Shown: positions 59,830 through 64,000 of the stretch, in pieces
Position numbering within the stretch: position 1 is the first letter of the stretch
Layout: every line of letters begins with the position of its first letter
Source of the DNA: Punica granatum
Lineage: Eukaryota; Streptophyta; Magnoliopsida; Myrtales; Lythraceae
Direction of reading: 5' to 3'
NCBI RefSeq assembly: GCF_007655135.1
Contig: NC_045128.1
Location: 14,462,230 to 14,526,229, forward strand
Length of the DNA: 64,000 nucleotides
Position numbers and translations under genes: made by a program
The notes under the pieces: generated by a model
What the model was told of the DNA's origin: nothing
Seen by the model: only the letters and a program-made list of their open reading frames with translations
Databases searched by the model: none

Positions 59830-61518
59830 TGTTGGGAATTGGTGTATGCCCTAGAGGCAATCTATAATCAGTTCTGTAATATGATATCTATTTCATTATA
59901 TTACGAGGCATATCTGTTATTGTGTAGATTGCGCTAAATATGATTTTACACAATAATGTCCTTGGAATAGTAGGTTCAATAGGCATCAAGTGTGACTTGA
60001 TTGTGAGATCCTATAATTAATGAACATTATTCCTAAATGTCCATAGTCAAAGTATTATCGTTAATTAGGACAACGATAATACGGTTAGACTAGTGTGAGT
60101 GTTGATTGATGACCAAGTCTCATAGGTCATGGATATGGAGATATCAAATCACACCACATGTATACATTAAGAGTAATGTGTATTGGACTGACCCACCATG
60201 AGATTGCTACATGGGTTGTTACGTGACTGTCATTAGCATATCTCAAAGTGACTATAGTGTAATGGTCCTTTGACTTGAGGTCACCATAGATTCCTACATG
60301 TAATGTCATATACTTTGATACTGTCAAACGCCACTGTAACATGATGGTTATAAAGACAGTTATTGGGTATACCACAGAGCATGGAGAGGAATGTGAGTGA
60401 TCAAAATAGAATTTGTCCCTCCTACGAAACGGGAGCGATATCTCACGGCCACTTGGTGGTTAAGTCTAAAAGTGTATGCATACCCAAATGAGTCGATATA
60501 ACGATATCGAGCTCATTTGTTCTGATAGACTTAACCGGTAAACCAAGAAAGAGAAATATTGAGCCATACAAGGATGTCATCGACCATGCCTTGGGCTCAA
60601 TAGAGATATAGGGGACAATGGATTATATTACACGGTAATATAGGTCACGAGGTTCGTCGAGAAATTGACTTTCCGATTACTTGAGTAACGGTGATGCATT
60701 GCTAGATGCCGCTCACTGTTTGTAATATTGAAATAGAGATTTTGATATTACTATCAACGTAATTGGGAACCTACAGGGTCACACACTACGACTAAATTGA
60801 CGAGATATTTTGAAACAAATAAAATCGTCTAATAGAGATTAGATGATTTAGGATGTGACTAATTAATCGGATATTTAATGAGATTAAATTTGTCAATTAA
60901 TTAGACCCGATTTATTAGATTAAATGGACTAAATTGATGCACGATTAATGCGGTGACACATGGGCCAATGGTTTAATGACATTTACTTGGACACATGTCA
61001 CTTGGAGCTTTGATTTTCCTTATCCCACATCGGCCAGGGATTTAAATTGCTTCCTCCCCTGTTGCTTATAAAAGGGGGGGCAGAGTACATAGAATACATA
61101 TATATGATATATATAATGTGTGTATATGCATATACTTTTTATATATAAAAGCAACACATATTTATATGTGCTGATATATGTGTGCGTGCATATATATGCA
61201 TATAAAGTATATATATAATTTGGGTTGAATTGTTCAACTCAAATTAGGTCCATTAGTCTTAAAATTTTCGGGTGTTGCATCGGTGTTTCTTTCGAGTGTT
61301 GGTCGCTAGCACCGCCGATCTCGAAGACTCGTCGACAAAGTCGGTGTGGACACCGGTAGAGGCGTCACGCGTGGGACGCTTGGTCGACAATTTTAAATAT
61401 TCCAGGTACGCTTTTATTTACTCTTATTCTTCTAGTAAGTCTTGGAGTTAGTTTCACGGGTAGGAAATTTTGAATTTCTGTTCCTTTTTCGTTTCCGTTG
61501 CGCCCCGTGAAACTAGCA
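59830..61518 (+). repeat. Copia 3' LTR
   Basis: 1,689 bp, same length as the 5' LTR. Bases 60335, 60342 and 61402 are the positions that differ. Confidence 0.97.
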
Positions 61519-61852
61519 GAATAGGTGTTAACTGAATTAGGAATAGAGTGAATGTATCAAATTAGCGAAGGGTTAGGGAAAATTGTAGTCCTAAGTCGTC
61601 TCCACCAATTGATTTTTAGTTTTTTATTTTTTTTTTATATTAATAGCTACATTATTGATTTGCTTATTTTCAATTATGTTATAATAATTTCGAACATTAG
61701 TGGAATTTTAGGTCTTTCTCGTGGGAACATTACTCTACTCACTCTTGTATAAGTGGGACCCATTTAAGATGTCGTCTCTATTTAAAAGGAAGACAGGCCA
61801 TAGAAGGGAACTCAATATTTTAACTTAACTTCACAATTAGAAATAACATAAT

Positions 61853-61930
61853 ATATTATGTTATATTATATTACATTACATTACATTATATTATATTATA
61901 TTACATTATATTATATTATATTGCATTACA
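61853..61930 (+). repeat. (ATTAT/ATTAC)n microsatellite
   Basis: About fifteen pentamers alternating between TTATA and TTACA. Confidence 0.85.
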
Positions 61931-61997
61931 TTATTATATATACATATATGTATATTCTGGAGGAGATGATTAATTGTGATTTTTAAAATTAAAAATC

Positions 61998-62215
61998 GTA
62001 ACCGTTAGGGGTGTGCACGGGTATCAGGTATATCCGGAACAGGTCGGAACCTACCAGTTATGGTAGGGTCCGGGTAGCTCATATTGAAAATAGAGTAGGG
62101 TCCAGATATTAAAATAAGGAAATGGTGGAGATTGTTTCGGTTTCGATTCTTATTTACAGGGTACCCAGAATCGGAACCGGAACCGATACCCGGAATCGGA
62201 TGGTACTTATTTAAA
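61998..62215. repeat. hAT-like element end, one-sided
   Basis: It starts TTAGGGGTGTGCACGGGTAT and is filled with CCGGAAC / GGTACC / CGGAACCGGAACCG motifs in both orientations, in the manner of the hAT-like element at 21150-22259. I could not find its other end. Confidence 0.4.
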
Positions 62216-62462
62216 AAAAAAAAGGAGTAAAGTTCATCTCCCTGTTTCCGACTTCTGAGATTTCGTAAACCCTATTATCCTCAAACGAGTCAGACTCTTT
62301 ACTCTCGGGTCTGGCCTCCGACTCTCTAAGTGAATGCTTTGTAAACCCCTCCGTGACCTCCGTCTCCGACTCCGACTCTCTTTCAAGCTCTCGAAGGCAC
62401 CGAGCGAGGGTTTCCTTTTCTCTTCCTCTTTTCCAAAATCCTAGTAGTTGGTAGTCGCTTCC

Positions 62463-62600
62463 TCTGGCCATTCTCTTGTACGAATCCTTCCTCTGGTTCG
62501 AATCCTTCCTCTGCGCGCTCTCTTCCCTAGCGGCGCCTCCTTTGGCCATCTTCTATGCGCTCTCTTCCCCGACGGTGCCTCCTTTGGCCATCCTTTGTAG
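62463..62600 (+). repeat. Local imperfect tandem repeat
   Basis: CGCTCTCTTCCC, then CGGCGCCTCCTTTGGCCATC, is repeated about 50 bases later; CGAATCCTTCCTCTG is repeated 17 bases apart before it. Confidence 0.65.
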
Positions 62601-63461
62601 TGTATATCCCTTTTTCGACCTTTTTCCCTATAAATCTTGGCGACCTGCCTCACCAGTTGCCAAGTGACGGCTCAACAATCAATCTCATTTGCTCGATTTT
62701 TAAAGATAAAAATGACAAATGAACGTATAGATAGTACAAATTGATGTTAGGGCGACATAACCTTGAGAAATTCTTCATGAAGTTTGAATAAAATACTTAC
62801 GAAAGCCCACTTTTTTATCATTTTTCACCACACCTAATCAGCCTACTTCTATTGGCTTTTCATTGACACTAAAGAGGCATTTTTAGTATTTAGAATCATA
62901 TTCCCCATATGCAACAATAAAATAATATATATATATATATATATTTGTCTATCTATGTGTGTGTATTTTTACAGTTCACTCTCATTACCAATACAAATTA
63001 AAGTGTCGTCGGGTTTGAGTGGATTACCAGAAAGTTGGCTAGGTTGCTGTAATGCTGTTGAATGTCTTTCCTTAATGGGGTAAAAGAGAACATGAAATTA
63101 GGGTTGCTAAGCAGCTTTAAACCTATGGCTTTGCTTTCACTAATCCAACAAAAAGCATAGTAATTAACCCACAAGTATGGGCCTTCTTTTTTCTGTAAAT
63201 TACGGATGTTCTTAAGCAATGTTAAATTAGTTATAACAGTTCGACCCTGCAAAAGGCATAATTATTCGTATGTGTTACATTCACAATTAGCCTATTTATT
63301 GTCTAGAATTCAATTGTATTGCGAACCCTTATTTAAATTTATCGAGACAATAGATGGGGCAACCGACAACATTATCTTGAGAGATATATAGTTAACTAGT
63401 TTTTAGATATGAGACTCTTTTAATGAAACTGATGTGCTATAGTTATATACTTATATTGCAG

Positions 63462-63617
63462 ATGGAAAATTCGAGTAACAAGACCCCCGCTGATAGTGAG
63501 TCTGCATGTGGGGTATCATCGACCAAAGTGAGCTCTAAGAAGTCAAGGTCCGAGATTTGGGATCATTTTCATAAGGTCAAAGATGAGAAAAAATGGAAAG
63601 GACGTTTCAATTTGTAA
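63462..63617 (+). pseudogene. BED-type zinc-finger fragment (hAT transposase N-terminus)
   Basis: The translation from ATG 63462 has a Ser/Lys-rich lead and SKKSRSEIWDHFHKVKDEKK, which is the start of a BED finger as in plant hAT (ricesleeper-type) transposases. The following Cys-x-x-Cys and the rest of the protein are absent; the frame stops at 63617. A TTGCAG acceptor-like site stands just before the ATG, so an ancient exon is possible. Confidence 0.55.
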
Positions 63618-63734
63618 TTACTACAATTCACCCCTTGCTTCTTGTGTTGATTGGGGTACTTCATCAATGTGGAAACCCACATTGGATTTGTTGATGATAT
63701 ATTATATATATATATATATGTGTGTATATATCTA

Positions 63735-63909
63735 AAGGGTGATCTTAATTCTTCAAGGGTTGTCCTGGGAGGTGTTCAAAATCTTCTACAGGTTTTATGG
63801 ACTCATGTTAAATCTAGCAAAAATTGAGATTTACTGTGCCGTATTGGATGAGCAGTCTGTTAAGGAAATGTTGGATTTGAGATTTCCTGTTAACAATATG
63901 GAAGTTTAA
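63735..63909 (+). mobile_element. LINE reverse-transcriptase fragment
   Basis: Two frames joined by a shift near 63770 read KGDLNSSRVVLGG and FKIFYRFYGLMLNLAKIEIYC, the segment just behind the catalytic FADD box of plant LINE RTs. A stop follows at 63907. It is a short dead piece, from the same class as 2455-3640 but upstream of that segment. Confidence 0.7.
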
Positions 63910-64000
63910 TTAATTTGGTTTCTTATTAACTTTGCTTGGTTTGTAGGACAAATCGGATATGCCATTGTATGTGTCGCGCAAGTGCTGGATGAGTATCAGA

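Larger units (their letters stand above)
53472..61518 (+). mobile_element. Ty1/Copia retrotransposon, near intact, very young
   Basis: 8,047 bp flanked by the perfect 5-bp target duplication GAATA (53467-53471, 61519-61523). Both LTRs are 1,689 bp, begin TGTTGGGAATTGG and end CTAGCA. By eye they differ at only three positions. The primer-binding site TTGGTATCAGAGC (initiator tRNA-Met) follows the 5' LTR and a purine tract AAGTGGGAGA precedes the 3' LTR. Inside is one long gag-protease-integrase-RT frame, then RNase H in a shifted frame. The long LTR and the protein phrases (MVRSLM, SKSVERTPYEMWYGK) suggest the Angela/BARE lineage. Confidence 0.97.
61524..63461. other. Gene-free, repeat-bearing stretch
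   Basis: It holds a TTATA-type microsatellite (61853-61930), a hAT-like element end (61998-62215), a C/T-rich part with local repeats (62463-62600), and a TA/TG tract at 62924-62963. No gene was recognised. Confidence 0.45.

Overview
This window is nuclear DNA of a flowering plant, most likely a eudicot. The evidence is a plant-type tRNA-Lys, a chloroplast-targeted threonine synthase, an intron-containing VIP3/SKI8-type WD40 gene, a plant-specific DUF4408/DUF761 proline-rich protein, and plant-style Copia, Gypsy, LINE, Mutator-like, hAT-like and SINE-like repeats. Background DNA is strongly AT-rich; the three protein genes stand out as GC-rich islands. I do not name a species.

Layout. 0-7 kb: one tRNA-Lys(CTT), then decayed repeats (LINE fragment, a MITE, an old short LTR element at 4.7-6.6 kb). 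7.6-8.2 kb: a broken tropinone-reductase-like SDR gene. 8.5-22.5 kb: gene-free, with SINE-like copies, TIR elements, a Mutator-like element nested in another (17.0-18.7 kb), and a hAT/Mutator-like element (21.15-22.26 kb). 23.8-34.1 kb is the gene-bearing part: a DUF761 protein (+), VIP3 (+, two exons) and threonine synthase (-, one exon); the last two are convergent. 34.1-52 kb: repeats again, including a 3.1-kb internally deleted Gypsy element with both LTRs, a 3.4-kb cluster of nested TIR/foldback elements and a 153-bp tandem array (42.6-45.4 kb), and a Gypsy gag remnant. 53.47-61.52 kb: an almost intact, very young Copia element with two 1,689-bp LTRs and a perfect 5-bp target duplication. 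61.5-64 kb: microsatellite, a BED-finger fragment and a second LINE fragment.

The host genes do not form a pathway: threonine synthase makes threonine in the plastid, VIP3 acts in the Paf1 and SKI complexes in nucleus and cytosol, and the DUF761 protein has no known role. Most of the interest lies in the transposon record: nested insertions with target duplications, a paralogous empty site that dates one insertion relative to a local duplication, and several full hairpin elements that could feed small-RNA pathways. I found no convincing new biological system; the 153-bp array flanked by two foldback elements is the structure I can explain least.
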